A stretch of 42,015 bases of DNA from CAYWWY01 sp964580185 (GTDB lineage Bacteria; Thermotogota; Thermotogae; MWEM01). How positions within the stretch are numbered: the first letter of the stretch is position 1; each line of letters begins with the position of its first letter. The notes beneath the pieces are model-generated. The model was not told where the DNA came from. It did not search any database and saw only the letters and a program-made list of their open reading frames with translations. The translations under genes were made by a program, and so were the position numbers. The stretch spans positions 1 through 42,015 of the forward strand of contig CAZOJQ010000025.1 of assembly GCA_964580185.1 (NCBI GenBank), given 5' to 3'. Of this stretch, positions 32,216 to 41,243 are shown piece by piece.

Positions 32216-32235
32216 AAAAGGAAACCTGGTATAAT
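32207..32235 (+). promoter_or_regulatory. Promoter of the AraC-type regulator gene
   Basis: TTGGCA (32207-32212, inside the end of the permease gene) and TATAAT (32230-32235) are separated by 17 bases, and a TG forms an extended -10. The start at 32265 follows 29 bases later. Confidence 0.65.
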
Positions 32236-32264
32236 CATCCATCACGAAGAACGGGTGGTCAATC

Positions 32265-33056
32265 ATGATTGATGAGAGCCAGACCTATCGACCGATGCAC
32301 CCGCTGCTCAAACCATACATCCATTGCTATTGGACGCTCCGAGGATCCGCTTCAGAGCGTCCGTATTTGCTTGCGCCCGTCCCCTATTTTGATTGCATCC
32401 TCAGTTTTGCGGAGAATACAAAGGCGCGATACTCCAACCATCTGCAGTCTGCCGTTCAAGGGAGCTTTTTGGGAGGGATTCGAACCTCTCCGGTATTATT
32501 GGCTGCCGATGGGAAGATCGAGTATCTGGCCATTCAGTTTTATCCCCATACCCTACGGCCTTTTTTGGATGATGATTGCGATGGATTTCGAGATCGATTT
32601 GTTCCGATTGCTTCAATTCCGGGCGCCTTTTCTCGCAGTCTGCGAAGCATCTCCGAAACAGAGGAATCCATGCCGCAGAGGATTCAACGCGTTGAACAGG
32701 CCCTCGTTGCCGTCTTGGAGCTAAAGAACCGAAGCCTATCTCCCCACATGGATTACGCGATTCATCTCATGAAACAGGCCATACGGATCCATCCGGTCGA
32801 AGATCTATCTTTGCAAGTCAATTTATCCCCACGTCAGCTTCAGAGGGAGTTTCGACGGTTTGTAGGGATCGGACCCAAGAAATACGCCCGGATCCTCCGG
32901 TTTTATCGGTTTTTGATGGCGCTCCAAAACCGTTCTCCCTCGTTCAACCTTGCAACCCTTGCAGATCGCTTGGGATACTACGATCAAGCCCATTGCATCC
33001 ACGAGTGCAAAGAACTTTCCGGGCTCAGCCCTTCGGAGCTTTTGGGTCTTCATTAA
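32265..33056 (+). CDS. AraC family transcriptional regulator
   Basis: This 263-residue protein has an N-terminal DUF6597-like sensor region (YRPMHPLLKPYIHCYWTLRG, then FDCILSFAE) and a C-terminal AraC double helix-turn-helix. The first HTH is VEDLSLQVNLSPRQLQREFR, followed by FVGIGPKKYARILRFYRFLM, and the second is LATLADRLGYYDQAHCIHEC before ELSGLSPSEL. It sits directly after the export pair and may regulate it or a substrate-specific response. The effector is unknown. Confidence 0.85.
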   Translation: MIDESQTYRPMHPLLKPYIHCYWTLRGSASERPYLLAPVPYFDCILSFAENTKARYSNHLQSAVQGSFLGGIRTSPVLLAADGKIEYLAIQFYPHTLRPFLDDDCDGFRDRFVPIASIPGAFSRSLRSISETEESMPQRIQRVEQALVAVLELKNRSLSPHMDYAIHLMKQAIRIHPVEDLSLQVNLSPRQLQREFRRFVGIGPKKYARILRFYRFLMALQNRSPSFNLATLADRLGYYDQAHCIHECKELSGLSPSELLGLH

Positions 33057-33156
33057 TCTGCGAATGGAGTAACGAATAGGGAATCGAACTCAATATCTCG
33101 CAAATCGGTTTTTGCGAATGAGTAAGGGCACCCCGGGTTTCATAGAAGTAAGTGTC

Positions 33157-33175
33157 GGGGATTGTCCCTTTTTTT
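33157..33175 (+). terminator. Terminator after the AraC-type gene
   Basis: GGGG (33157-33160) pairs with TCCC (33165-33168) around a 4-base loop (one G-T pair), followed by seven T residues. A second hairpin, TCGCAAA-tcggtt-TTTGCGA, lies at 33098-33117 without a T-run. Confidence 0.4.
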
Positions 33176-33192
33176 GATTGAAACGATATATA

Positions 33193-33222
33193 TTGACTTT
33201 ATTTTTACCTATATGGTAAACT
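33193..33222 (+). promoter_or_regulatory. Cas operon promoter with an overlapping operator-like palindrome
   Basis: TTGACT (33193-33198) and TAAACT (33217-33222) are 18 bases apart. An exact inverted repeat TTTACC-tatat-GGTAAA (33204-33220) fills the spacer and touches the -10 box. A second palindrome of similar composition, CCATATGG, lies at 33251-33258. This looks like a regulated start for the cas genes, although it lies 200 bases upstream of cas3, in A/T-rich DNA that also contains a TATAAT at 33296. Confidence 0.5.
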
Positions 33223-33422
33223 AATACGGAAAAATTAATATAAAACGCAACCATATGGGTATATATATTAGACATATGAAACAAAATTATTACATTATAA
33301 TACTTGGAATTGCAATCCAATCCCAATCTCAATCTTAGAGTCTTCGATTCCTTATTTAAAACATATCTTTCATAAGCAATCAGGTTCTTTATGATGGCTA
33401 ATCATTGCTTTGTGGAGGCATC

Positions 33423-35900
33423 ATGATACCCTCTGATCCCCAAAATCATGAAATCATCGCGCATCGAAGGCAGCATGATGGAACGATCCAATCCCTTCAA
33501 GACCATCTGTTAGGGACATCTCAAATTGCTAGTCAGTTTGCGGAAGATATCGGTCTCAAAGAATGTGGTGAGCTGATGGGATTGCTTCATGATCTGGGAA
33601 AAGCCAGTCTGGAATTTCAAAACTATATTCGTTCAGGAACCGGAATGATCGATGAAGACGCAGATGAATACGTTGATGCCAAAGAAAAAAAAGGGAAGAT
33701 CAATCATTCTGCAGCTGGCGGTCAGTTTTTGGAAAGCCTCTTCTCCGATTCCCGAGAAAGCAATCTTGATTCCCTTACCGGACAGCTCTTAGCCCTATGT
33801 GTATTATCTCATCACTCAGGATTGATCGATTGTCTAGACGTGGAAGGGGTTAACGTATATCGAAATCGATTGCAAAGAGGTGAGGAAACAAGTCATTATA
33901 AAGAATCATTGATGAAAATGGATCGGTTTCTCTCTAGTCAAAACCTACAGTTCGTGAAAGAGAGGATTTCTCAAAAGCTCGAAGAACGAATCCCGCATAT
34001 GATTGAACCCCGAGATACTGAATCAACCGTTCAGTTCAAATTCGGATTGCTTGTCAAGTTTTTGTTCAGCTGTTTAGTCGATGCAGATCGAATTGATACA
34101 GCAAATTTTGAATCTCCTGAGAATGAAAGCTTTCGTTCAGCAGGACCCCAAAGTTGGGGACAGCTGATCGGGAAGTTCGAGCAATATATCGAAACGAGGA
34201 AAACACGCAATTCCATTGACCAAATCCGTAGAGAGGTATCCCTGCGATGCCTGGATAGCTCGAAAAATCCGAAAGGCCTATACCAGCTCACAGTACCGAC
34301 CGGCGGGGGAAAAACCCTTTCAAGCCTTCGTTTTGCCTTACACCATGCAGAAAAGCACAAGATGAACCGAATCATCTATATTATCCCCTATACCTCAATT
34401 ATCGATCAAAATGCACAAGTGGTGAGATCTATATTGGAGGATAGCGAAGAACCTGGGACTATAGTTTTGGAACACCATTCCAATTTGACACCGGAAATAG
34501 AAAATGCCAGGCAAAAGATCATCTCGGAAAACTGGGATGCGCCGATTGTTTTTACCACGATGGTTCAGTTTTTAGAAAGCCTTTTTGGGGCTGGGACTCG
34601 AAATATCAGAAGGATGCATCAAATGGCAAATGCGGTTTTAATTTTCGATGAAATCCAAACGCTCCCCATTCACTGTGTACACCTTTTCAACCTAACCATA
34701 CGGTTTCTGTGTCATGCATGTGGTTCTACTGCTATGTTATGTACAGCTACCCAACCGTTGCTCGATCAGGTAAAACCCAAGGAGTGTTCTTTAACCATTG
34801 GAGACCATCAGAAGATCATCCCCAATCCCAAAGAACTGTATCAGCAGCTTAAGCGGACAAATCTCATCGACCATAGAAAAACCCCAGAGGGTTGGGATAC
34901 AGAAGATATCGTGCAACTGACCATGGAGGAACTACAAAGAACCGGAAGTGTGCTGATCATAACCAATACAAAAAAATCTGCTGGTAACCTATTCCAATCA
35001 CTGAAAAAAAAAGAAATCGCGCCCCTGTTTCATCTGAGCACGAACATGTGTCCAGCTCATAGAAAGGAACACTTGCTATTGATTCGGAAGCGTCTGGAAA
35101 GAAGCGAAAAAATCGTTTGTGTAAGCACACAACTCATCGAAGCCGGAGTTGATGTTGATTTTGGTACAGTCATCCGATTTATGGCGGGAATGGATTCTAT
35201 CGTTCAAGCAGCAGGGCGCTGTAACCGGAACGGAAAACATCAGAATCCAAGCAATGTCTATGTGATCAACCCGAAAGACGAGACCCTTGGTGCTTTGATT
35301 GATATTACAGAAGGAAAAAAGCAGGCGGAACGAGTATTCGGAGAATTTTCGAGGAACCCCGATCTCTTCGAGAACGATTTACTCAGTCTTAGTGCCATGG
35401 AGTTGTATTACCGGTACTACTTTCATGCAAGGAGCGGGGAAATGTCCTATCCTTTGAAAAAAGGGTCTTTCCCCCGGGAAGATACCCTAGTGAGTCTGTT
35501 ATCAAAAAACACGCTTTCAATCGCAGCGGGTCAGAGGGCGGATGAGCCCGAAAAAGAGAAGCTTTGTTTGAACCAATCCTTCAAAACTGCGTCAAAGGCA
35601 TTTCAAACGATTGTTTCACCCACTCGAGGGGTCGTTGTGCCATATTCCGATCGAGGAAAAGAAATCATCGCCAATTTATGTGGCGCAACGCCCATCGAAT
35701 ATCAAAGAAGTACGATAAAAAGGGCTCAGCAATTCTCGATCAATGTTTTTTCCAACAAACTCCAACAAATGATCGGATTCAATATGGTTCAAGAAGTACA
35801 AAAGCATTCAGGGATTTTGTACCTTGATGAACGGTATTATAGCGAAGAGGTAGGGTTCCAAGGGGAATCTTCAGCAGGTATGGATGTTTTGATTGGATAA
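33423..35900 (+). CDS. cas3: Type I-C CRISPR-associated nuclease-helicase Cas3
   Basis: This 825-residue protein has an N-terminal HD nuclease domain (His28 in QDHLLG, His56-Asp57 in LLHDLGKA, then NHSAAGGQFL and LSHHSG), followed by an SF2 helicase. Motif I is TGGGKT at about residues 293-298, motif II DEIQ at 409-412, and motif VI is QAAGRCNRNG. The HD and helicase domains are in one chain, as in standard I-C systems. Cas3 is recruited to Cascade-bound DNA and degrades it. ATG 33423 is preferred, with GGAGG upstream. TTG 33405 is also open. It is the first gene of the operon. Confidence 0.95.
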   Translation: MIPSDPQNHEIIAHRRQHDGTIQSLQDHLLGTSQIASQFAEDIGLKECGELMGLLHDLGKASLEFQNYIRSGTGMIDEDADEYVDAKEKKGKINHSAAGGQFLESLFSDSRESNLDSLTGQLLALCVLSHHSGLIDCLDVEGVNVYRNRLQRGEETSHYKESLMKMDRFLSSQNLQFVKERISQKLEERIPHMIEPRDTESTVQFKFGLLVKFLFSCLVDADRIDTANFESPENESFRSAGPQSWGQLIGKFEQYIETRKTRNSIDQIRREVSLRCLDSSKNPKGLYQLTVPTGGGKTLSSLRFALHHAEKHKMNRIIYIIPYTSIIDQNAQVVRSILEDSEEPGTIVLEHHSNLTPEIENARQKIISENWDAPIVFTTMVQFLESLFGAGTRNIRRMHQMANAVLIFDEIQTLPIHCVHLFNLTIRFLCHACGSTAMLCTATQPLLDQVKPKECSLTIGDHQKIIPNPKELYQQLKRTNLIDHRKTPEGWDTEDIVQLTMEELQRTGSVLIITNTKKSAGNLFQSLKKKEIAPLFHLSTNMCPAHRKEHLLLIRKRLERSEKIVCVSTQLIEAGVDVDFGTVIRFMAGMDSIVQAAGRCNRNGKHQNPSNVYVINPKDETLGALIDITEGKKQAERVFGEFSRNPDLFENDLLSLSAMELYYRYYFHARSGEMSYPLKKGSFPREDTLVSLLSKNTLSIAAGQRADEPEKEKLCLNQSFKTASKAFQTIVSPTRGVVVPYSDRGKEIIANLCGATPIEYQRSTIKRAQQFSINVFSNKLQQMIGFNMVQEVQKHSGILYLDERYYSEEVGFQGESSAGMDVLIG

Positions 35901-35911
35901 GGAGGTGGATT

Positions 35912-36634
35912 TTGAGAAATACGGTATTCTTTAAGGTATATGGAAGGTATGCGTTGTTTACTGATCCGATTACGAAAATCGGAGGAGAGAAATGCACTTA
36001 TCAGATTCCAACCTATCAAGCCCTAAAAGGGATCACGGAGTCGGTTTATTGGAAACCAACCCTCATCTGGGTAATCGACCGTGTTCGAGTGATGAAACCG
36101 ATTTGTACCGAGCCCAAAAATGTAAAACCCATCGGTTATGGAGGAGGAAACTATCTATCCATTTACACATATCTCACAAATGTTGAATATCATGTCCAAG
36201 CTCATTTTGAATGGAATCTCTTCCGACCGGATATGGAAAAGGATCGGAATGAGCACAAGCATTATTTTACTGCAAAAAGAATGATCGATAAAGGAGGTCG
36301 AAGGGATATTTTCCTGGGTGCAAGAGAGTGTCAAGGATATGTTGAACCATGCGATTTTGATGAAGGAAAGGGTTTCTACGATCAATATGGATCGATTGAT
36401 TTCGGTTGGATGTTTCATGGATTTGATTATCCCGATGAAATCGGTGAAGACGTTTTGTATGCGCGGTTATGGAACCCGAAAATGGAAAACGGGATCGTTG
36501 ACTTTCTTCCTCCAGGAGATTGCCCAGCGAGAAAACCGGTGAAACCCCAAAAGCCAAGCATTATCAATTCGTCTGGTTTAGAAGAAGACGGGCTACTGGA
36601 CGGGTTGGAGGAAATGGAAGGTGGAGGAGCATGA
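35912..36634 (+). CDS. cas5c: Type I-C Cas5c (Cas5d), crRNA-processing endoribonuclease
   Basis: This 240-residue protein begins with the classical Cas5d pattern: RNTVFFKVYGRYALFTDPIT, then KIGGEKCTYQIPTYQALKGI. In I-C systems Cas5 replaces Cas6, cuts the pre-crRNA within the repeat and binds the 5' handle. The TTG start is supported by an excellent AAGGAGGTG site with 6-base spacing. It lies 11 bases after cas3, and its stop overlaps the cas8c start by four bases. Confidence 0.95.
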   Translation: MRNTVFFKVYGRYALFTDPITKIGGEKCTYQIPTYQALKGITESVYWKPTLIWVIDRVRVMKPICTEPKNVKPIGYGGGNYLSIYTYLTNVEYHVQAHFEWNLFRPDMEKDRNEHKHYFTAKRMIDKGGRRDIFLGARECQGYVEPCDFDEGKGFYDQYGSIDFGWMFHGFDYPDEIGEDVLYARLWNPKMENGIVDFLPPGDCPARKPVKPQKPSIINSSGLEEDGLLDGLEEMEGGGA

Positions 36635-38586
36635 ATTGGATTTCGAAACTGCTCGAAACCTATGAAAACGCGCAGGGCGCGATTGGTGTTGAGTCTGAGG
36701 AGCAGCAGGTCCCCTTGTTACCCATTTGTCATACTACCCAAATGGCTCACATCGAAGTTGTTCTGAGTATTGAAGGGAAATTTTCACGAGCGCGGCTTGT
36801 TCCCAAAAAGGAAGCCAGGACCATCATCCCAAGTACTGAAACCGCCGCTTCTCGATCAGGAAGTAAACCAGCTCACTTTCCCCTTTGCGATAAACTCCAA
36901 TACATTGCTGGAGATTTCTTGCATTATGGGGGGGGTGTCACCAGTGGCTATCGACAAAATCCTTCTGAACCATTTGACAACTACCTTCGAGACTTAGAAC
37001 AATGGTGCAGTTCGCGCAACAAGAATGAAAAAGTGAATGCTGTGCATACATATGTAAAAAAAAGGAGGCTAATCCAAGATTTGGTTGAATATGGGATTCT
37101 ATTCGTCGATGAAAACGGGCGTCTTAAAGAAAAGTGGGATAAGGATTCAATACAGGATGCGCCAAAAATCAACCAAAGCGACGCTTTCATTCGTTGGGTT
37201 GTTGAAAAACCCGGAGATTCTCAGGCTACTCTGTGGAATGACAATGAAGTATTCAAATCATGGTCTGCTCATTATCTTTCTCAAAAAGAAGAAAGCCAAG
37301 TATGCTATTTAACCGGAAAAATCGTTCCTATCGCCAGCCAACATCCCAATAAAATCAGGAACGATGGAGATAAAGCGAAACTTATATCGGCGAATGACAC
37401 AACAGGGTTTACCTTTCGCGGAAGGTTCTCGAGCGCTGGACAAGCAGTGTCTATTGGTTATGAGACAACACAGAAAGCGCATAGCGCATTGCGATGGCTT
37501 ATCTCACGACAGGGGTACATCAATGATACCTTAGTAATTGTTGCTTGGTCAACAACTCAACAAGAAGTGATCAGTCCCATGAGTGACACGTTGGCTTTTT
37601 TGGGGATAGACCTGGAAAAGGATGAACAATCAGGATTATTGGTCGATACTGCGCAAGAATTGGCGAATCAAATCAATAAGAAAATCGCTGGGTTTAAGAG
37701 TCGGTTGACAAACACAAAGGATGTTATCGTTATGGGATTGGATTCTGCAGCTTCGGGAATTGGCCGGCTTTCAATCATTTTTTATCGGGAACTAACCCAA
37801 GCTCTATTTTATGAACGGATGGAAAAATGGCACCTTACATGTAGCTGGAAGCATCGGTATTATTCTGCTGAAGTGACCGAACAATCTACTGGGAAAAAGA
37901 AGAGAAAGACGATTCCATTTACCGGGGCTCCAAGTCCAAAAGATATTGCAAGAGCTGCTTACGGGAGTAAAGTGGATGGAACCCTAATGAAAGGAACGCT
38001 AAAAAGGGTCCTTCCTTGCATCATCGATGGTCAGCCGGTGCCGAAAGATCTTGTCGAATCAGCAGTCCATAGAGCATTAAAAAGAACGAGTATGGAAAAG
38101 TGGGAATGGGAAAAGACGCTGAGTATTGCGTGTGCGCTGTATAAAAAAATGCGTGAAAAGGAGGAGGTTTATGAGATGGCGCTAGAAAGAGATCGGAAAA
38201 CGAGGGACTATCTATATGGAAGACTCCTTGCCCTTGCTGAACACTTGGAACGATGGGCTTTGAGTGATGCTGAAGCAAATCGACCAACAACCGCTGCACG
38301 ATTGATGCATCGATTTGCGGATCACCCGTTTTCAACTTGGAGAACGATTGAGTTGGCATTAGGACCATATAAAGCCCGATTGGGAAAAAAGTCAGTTAAA
38401 GTGCAAGGATTGATCTCAGAAGTGGTGTCCATGTTTGATCACAAAGATTTTGTGAATGATAGAAAATTGACGGGAGAATTCCTTTTGGGATATCATTGCC
38501 AAAGAGATTCTTTGTGGAAAAAAGATACGGAGAAAGAGAGCGGCGCTCAAGCTTCAACACAAAACGATGAAAAACCTACAGAATAA
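36631..38586 (+). CDS. cas8c: Type I-C large subunit Cas8c (Csd1)
   Basis: This 651-residue protein matches Csd1: MNWISKLLETYENAQGAIGV at the start, the SGSKPAHFPLCDKLQYIAGD region, VCYLTGKIVPIASQHPNKIR, then ALRWLISRQGYINDTLVIVA and WEKTLSIACALYKKMREKEE. Cas8c recognises the PAM and starts R-loop formation in the Cascade complex. The ATG overlaps the cas5c stop (ATGA) and has GGAGGAGC upstream. Its last 136 codons also contain the internal start of Cas11c. Confidence 0.95.
   Translation: MNWISKLLETYENAQGAIGVESEEQQVPLLPICHTTQMAHIEVVLSIEGKFSRARLVPKKEARTIIPSTETAASRSGSKPAHFPLCDKLQYIAGDFLHYGGGVTSGYRQNPSEPFDNYLRDLEQWCSSRNKNEKVNAVHTYVKKRRLIQDLVEYGILFVDENGRLKEKWDKDSIQDAPKINQSDAFIRWVVEKPGDSQATLWNDNEVFKSWSAHYLSQKEESQVCYLTGKIVPIASQHPNKIRNDGDKAKLISANDTTGFTFRGRFSSAGQAVSIGYETTQKAHSALRWLISRQGYINDTLVIVAWSTTQQEVISPMSDTLAFLGIDLEKDEQSGLLVDTAQELANQINKKIAGFKSRLTNTKDVIVMGLDSAASGIGRLSIIFYRELTQALFYERMEKWHLTCSWKHRYYSAEVTEQSTGKKKRKTIPFTGAPSPKDIARAAYGSKVDGTLMKGTLKRVLPCIIDGQPVPKDLVESAVHRALKRTSMEKWEWEKTLSIACALYKKMREKEEVYEMALERDRKTRDYLYGRLLALAEHLERWALSDAEANRPTTAARLMHRFADHPFSTWRTIELALGPYKARLGKKSVKVQGLISEVVSMFDHKDFVNDRKLTGEFLLGYHCQRDSLWKKDTEKESGAQASTQNDEKPTE
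38176..38586 (+). CDS. cas11c: Cas11c small subunit, internally translated from cas8c
   Basis: Within cas8c and in the same frame, ATG 38176 is preceded by AGGAGG (38162-38167) with 8-base spacing, a textbook ribosome site that the cas8c reading frame does not otherwise need. The product would be 136 residues, MALERDRKTRDYLYGRLLAL onward. In characterised I-C systems the small subunit is made by exactly this kind of internal start near the 3' end of cas8c, and two copies form the belly of the complex. The ATG at 38171 is out of frame and too close to the site. Confidence 0.65.
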   Translation: MALERDRKTRDYLYGRLLALAEHLERWALSDAEANRPTTAARLMHRFADHPFSTWRTIELALGPYKARLGKKSVKVQGLISEVVSMFDHKDFVNDRKLTGEFLLGYHCQRDSLWKKDTEKESGAQASTQNDEKPTE

Positions 38587-38603
38587 AACAAGGAGGTTGG
38601 AAA

Positions 38604-39506
38604 ATGGGGACTCTAAACCAGAAAATTGATTTTGCAGTCATTTTGGTTGTGAAAAACGCGAACCCTAATGGAGATCCGCTCAATGGCAAACGGCCACGAA
38701 CGACCTATGATGGCTTTGGGGAAATCTCTGATGTGTGCTTAAAAAGGAAAATCCGGAATAGGCTTCAAGCATTTGGCATCCCGATTTTTGTCCAATCAGA
38801 TGATAATCGAGTCGATGAGTATTCTAGTTTAAGAGCAAGGGCTGAAGGGGAGCTTAGCGGTGTTCCAAAAGGAAATGAAAAAGCATTTCGTGACGAAGCC
38901 TGTAAAAAATGGATTGATGTTCGCGCTTTTGGGCAACTGTTTGCCTTCACGGGAGATAAAAAAAAGCAAAAAGGAAAAACGAAGGAAAGCGAAGAAGAGA
39001 TAGAACTAAGCGAGAGTGTATCTATCGGTATCAGAGGTCCCGTTTCAATCCATAGCGCATACAGTGTTTGCTCAGTAAACACGACAAGCATTCAAATTAC
39101 GAAAAGTGTAAGTGGTCAAGGGGATGGGAAAAAAAGAGACTCAGATACAATGGGAATGAAGCATCGAATTGATCATGGAGTTTATGCTACATACGGAAGC
39201 ATGAATCCGCAACTTGCCACCGCCACAGGGTTTTCCGATGAGGATGCTGAATCTATAAAAAAAGCTCTTTCCACGCTTTTCGAAGATGATGCTTCTTCAG
39301 CAAGGCCCGAAGGAAGCATGGAAGTCGTAAAAGTTTATTGGTGGAAGCACAAGAATAAGAATGGGCAGTTTTCATCAGCAAAAGTCCATCGTTCCCTCGA
39401 GATTTCATTAAAAGACGGAATAACAGAACCTCATAGCATTGATGATTATGAAATACGGATTACACCCTTAGAAGGATTGGATGTTGAAATCATCGACGGG
39501 CGCTGA
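38604..39506 (+). CDS. cas7c: Type I-C backbone protein Cas7c (Csd2)
   Basis: This 300-residue protein reads QKIDFAVILVVKNANPNGDP, then LNGKRPRTTYDGFGEISDVC and LKRKIRNRLQ, the usual Csd2 start. Later come SVSIGIRGPVSIHSAYSVCS and HRIDHGVYATYGSMNP. Cas7 subunits polymerise along the crRNA spacer to form the Cascade backbone. It has an AAGGAGG site, lies 17 bases after cas8c and is followed by cas4 after 2 bases. The low-complexity KKKQKGKTKESEEEIE stretch lies in the thumb/insertion region. Confidence 0.95.
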   Translation: MGTLNQKIDFAVILVVKNANPNGDPLNGKRPRTTYDGFGEISDVCLKRKIRNRLQAFGIPIFVQSDDNRVDEYSSLRARAEGELSGVPKGNEKAFRDEACKKWIDVRAFGQLFAFTGDKKKQKGKTKESEEEIELSESVSIGIRGPVSIHSAYSVCSVNTTSIQITKSVSGQGDGKKRDSDTMGMKHRIDHGVYATYGSMNPQLATATGFSDEDAESIKKALSTLFEDDASSARPEGSMEVVKVYWWKHKNKNGQFSSAKVHRSLEISLKDGITEPHSIDDYEIRITPLEGLDVEIIDGR

Positions 39507-39508
39507 AA

Positions 39509-40207
39509 ATGATCGATTTGGTAGATGGTACCGAGGATTATTTGCAGCTGTCTGGTATTCAACATATCGCCTTTTGTAAAAGACAATGGGCCCTAATCTA
39601 TCTCGAGCAAGCATGGGCAGATAATGTTAGAACGATTGAGGGATCCCTGTTGCATGAAAATGTTGATGATTCATCCTTTCACGAAACAAGAAAGGATATC
39701 CGGACTGTCAGGGCAATGCCAATCATTAGTTATCAGTTAAAACTAAGTGGGACTGCGGATCTTGTTGAGTTTCAAAAAAAATCAACGCAAATAGGAAATG
39801 AAACTTGTCAGTTAAGAGGTTTTGACGGTTGGTGGAAACCAATCCCTGTTGAATACAAAAGAGGAAAACCGAAGCCTGATAATCGGGATGCTGTTCAAAT
39901 TTGCGCTCAAGGGATTGCTCTGGAAGAAATGCTCCATGTTTCGATTCATAAAGGGTTTCTTTTTTATGGCTTAACCCGACACCGGCATCAGGTAACCTTT
40001 GATCATTCACTAAGAACCAAGGTTATGGAACTTGCGAAACTCATGCATTCTCTAGCAAAGAATGGCGTTACTCCAAAAGCCGAGAGGAAAAAGCATTGCT
40101 CTTTATGTTCGCTAAACAATTATTGTCACCCTAATCTGACTCGAAGACATCGTTCGGTGCGAGAATATCTCGAAAGAATAGAGGATGATGAAGGAGATTC
40201 AGGATGA
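39509..40207 (+). CDS. cas4: CRISPR adaptation nuclease Cas4
   Basis: This 232-residue Cas4 has Cys23 in HIAFCKRQWALIYLEQ, the RecB-type core PIPVEYKRGKPKPDN and the C-terminal cysteines of KKHCSLCSLNNYCHPNL, which together ligate a 4Fe-4S cluster. A DAVQICAQGIALEEM helix follows the core. Cas4 trims prespacers and selects the PAM end before integration by Cas1-Cas2. The gene follows cas7c almost directly and overlaps the cas1 start by four bases. Confidence 0.95.
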   Translation: MIDLVDGTEDYLQLSGIQHIAFCKRQWALIYLEQAWADNVRTIEGSLLHENVDDSSFHETRKDIRTVRAMPIISYQLKLSGTADLVEFQKKSTQIGNETCQLRGFDGWWKPIPVEYKRGKPKPDNRDAVQICAQGIALEEMLHVSIHKGFLFYGLTRHRHQVTFDHSLRTKVMELAKLMHSLAKNGVTPKAERKKHCSLCSLNNYCHPNLTRRHRSVREYLERIEDDEGDSG

Positions 40208-41235
40208 GAAAGCTTTTAAACACGCTATATGTTACGACTCCTGAAGCGTATCTTGCTAGAGACGGTGAAAACGTTGTTGTAAGAGTGAATTCCACCATAA
40301 AGTTTAGGATCCCCGTACATAATCTTGAAGGGATTATCGGTTTTGGTTTTAGCGGGGCTAGCCCATCACTCATCCAGTTGTGTTGCGAACGCGGTGTTGG
40401 GATTACTTTTCTGTCCCCATATGGAAGGTTCTTGGGGCGAGTCATTGGGAAATTGAATGGGAATGTTTTACTTCGGCGAACCCAGTATAGATGGGCAGAT
40501 CAACCCGATACCGCATTGAGATTATCAAAGAGGTTCTTACTGGCTAAGCTTTTGAACTCAAAAAAAGTGCTTAACAGAGCGCTTAGGGATCATCCAGATG
40601 TTGTTGATCGGGATTTGCTGGAAAAAACGATATCATACTTCACAAAAGTTTCGAAAAAGATCGAGCACCTGGATAACTTGGATTCTATTCGTGGGATTGA
40701 AGGGGAAGCTGCAAGTAATTACTTTCAATGTATGAATGAATTGATTCTGCATCAGAAAGAGGATTTCAGGCTTATCAATCGAAATCGTCGACCCCCTCTA
40801 GATCGGATTAATGCCCTCCTTTCTTTTCTTTACTCAATCCTTGCTCATGATGTAACCTCGGCTCTTGAAAGCGTTGGATTGGACCCTCAAGTAGGTTATT
40901 TGCATAAAGACCGACCGGGCAGAGCAAGCCTTTCTCTTGACCTGATGGAAGAACTCAGAGCTTATCTGGTTGATCGGCTTACCCTTAACCTAATCAACCG
41001 AAAACAAGTATCTCCAAAAGGGTTCCAAGCGATGGAAAATGGAGCAGTCATTATGGATGAGAACACAAGAAAGGAAGTCCTTACAGCCTGGCAGAAAAGG
41101 AAGCAAGAAGAGATTACCCATCCATTTCTTGAAGAAAAGATCCCTTTAGGCCTTATCCCGTATGTTCAGTCGATGCTTTTGTCTCGCCATATGAGAGGAG
41201 ACTTGGACGATTATCCGCCTTTCTTCTGGAGGTAG
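40204..41235 (+). CDS. cas1: CRISPR integrase Cas1 (I-C type)
   Basis: This 343-residue protein shows the Cas1 fold: an N-terminal beta-domain (KLLNTLYVTTPEAYLARDGE), then the catalytic glutamate in RGIEGEAASNYF (Glu166), the histidine in YLHKDRPGRASL (His234) and the aspartate in SLDLMEELRAYL (Asp246). These residues hold the metal used to insert spacers into the array. The ATG overlaps the cas4 stop by four bases, and cas2 follows 8 bases later. Confidence 0.97.
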   Translation: MRKLLNTLYVTTPEAYLARDGENVVVRVNSTIKFRIPVHNLEGIIGFGFSGASPSLIQLCCERGVGITFLSPYGRFLGRVIGKLNGNVLLRRTQYRWADQPDTALRLSKRFLLAKLLNSKKVLNRALRDHPDVVDRDLLEKTISYFTKVSKKIEHLDNLDSIRGIEGEAASNYFQCMNELILHQKEDFRLINRNRRPPLDRINALLSFLYSILAHDVTSALESVGLDPQVGYLHKDRPGRASLSLDLMEELRAYLVDRLTLNLINRKQVSPKGFQAMENGAVIMDENTRKEVLTAWQKRKQEEITHPFLEEKIPLGLIPYVQSMLLSRHMRGDLDDYPPFFWR

Positions 41236-41243
41236 CATAACTC

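Noticed and set aside
33090..33332. 80-residue frame on the minus strand before cas3
   Set aside because: It lies in A/T-rich intergenic DNA that holds the cas promoter, its translation is low-complexity, and there is no ribosome site.
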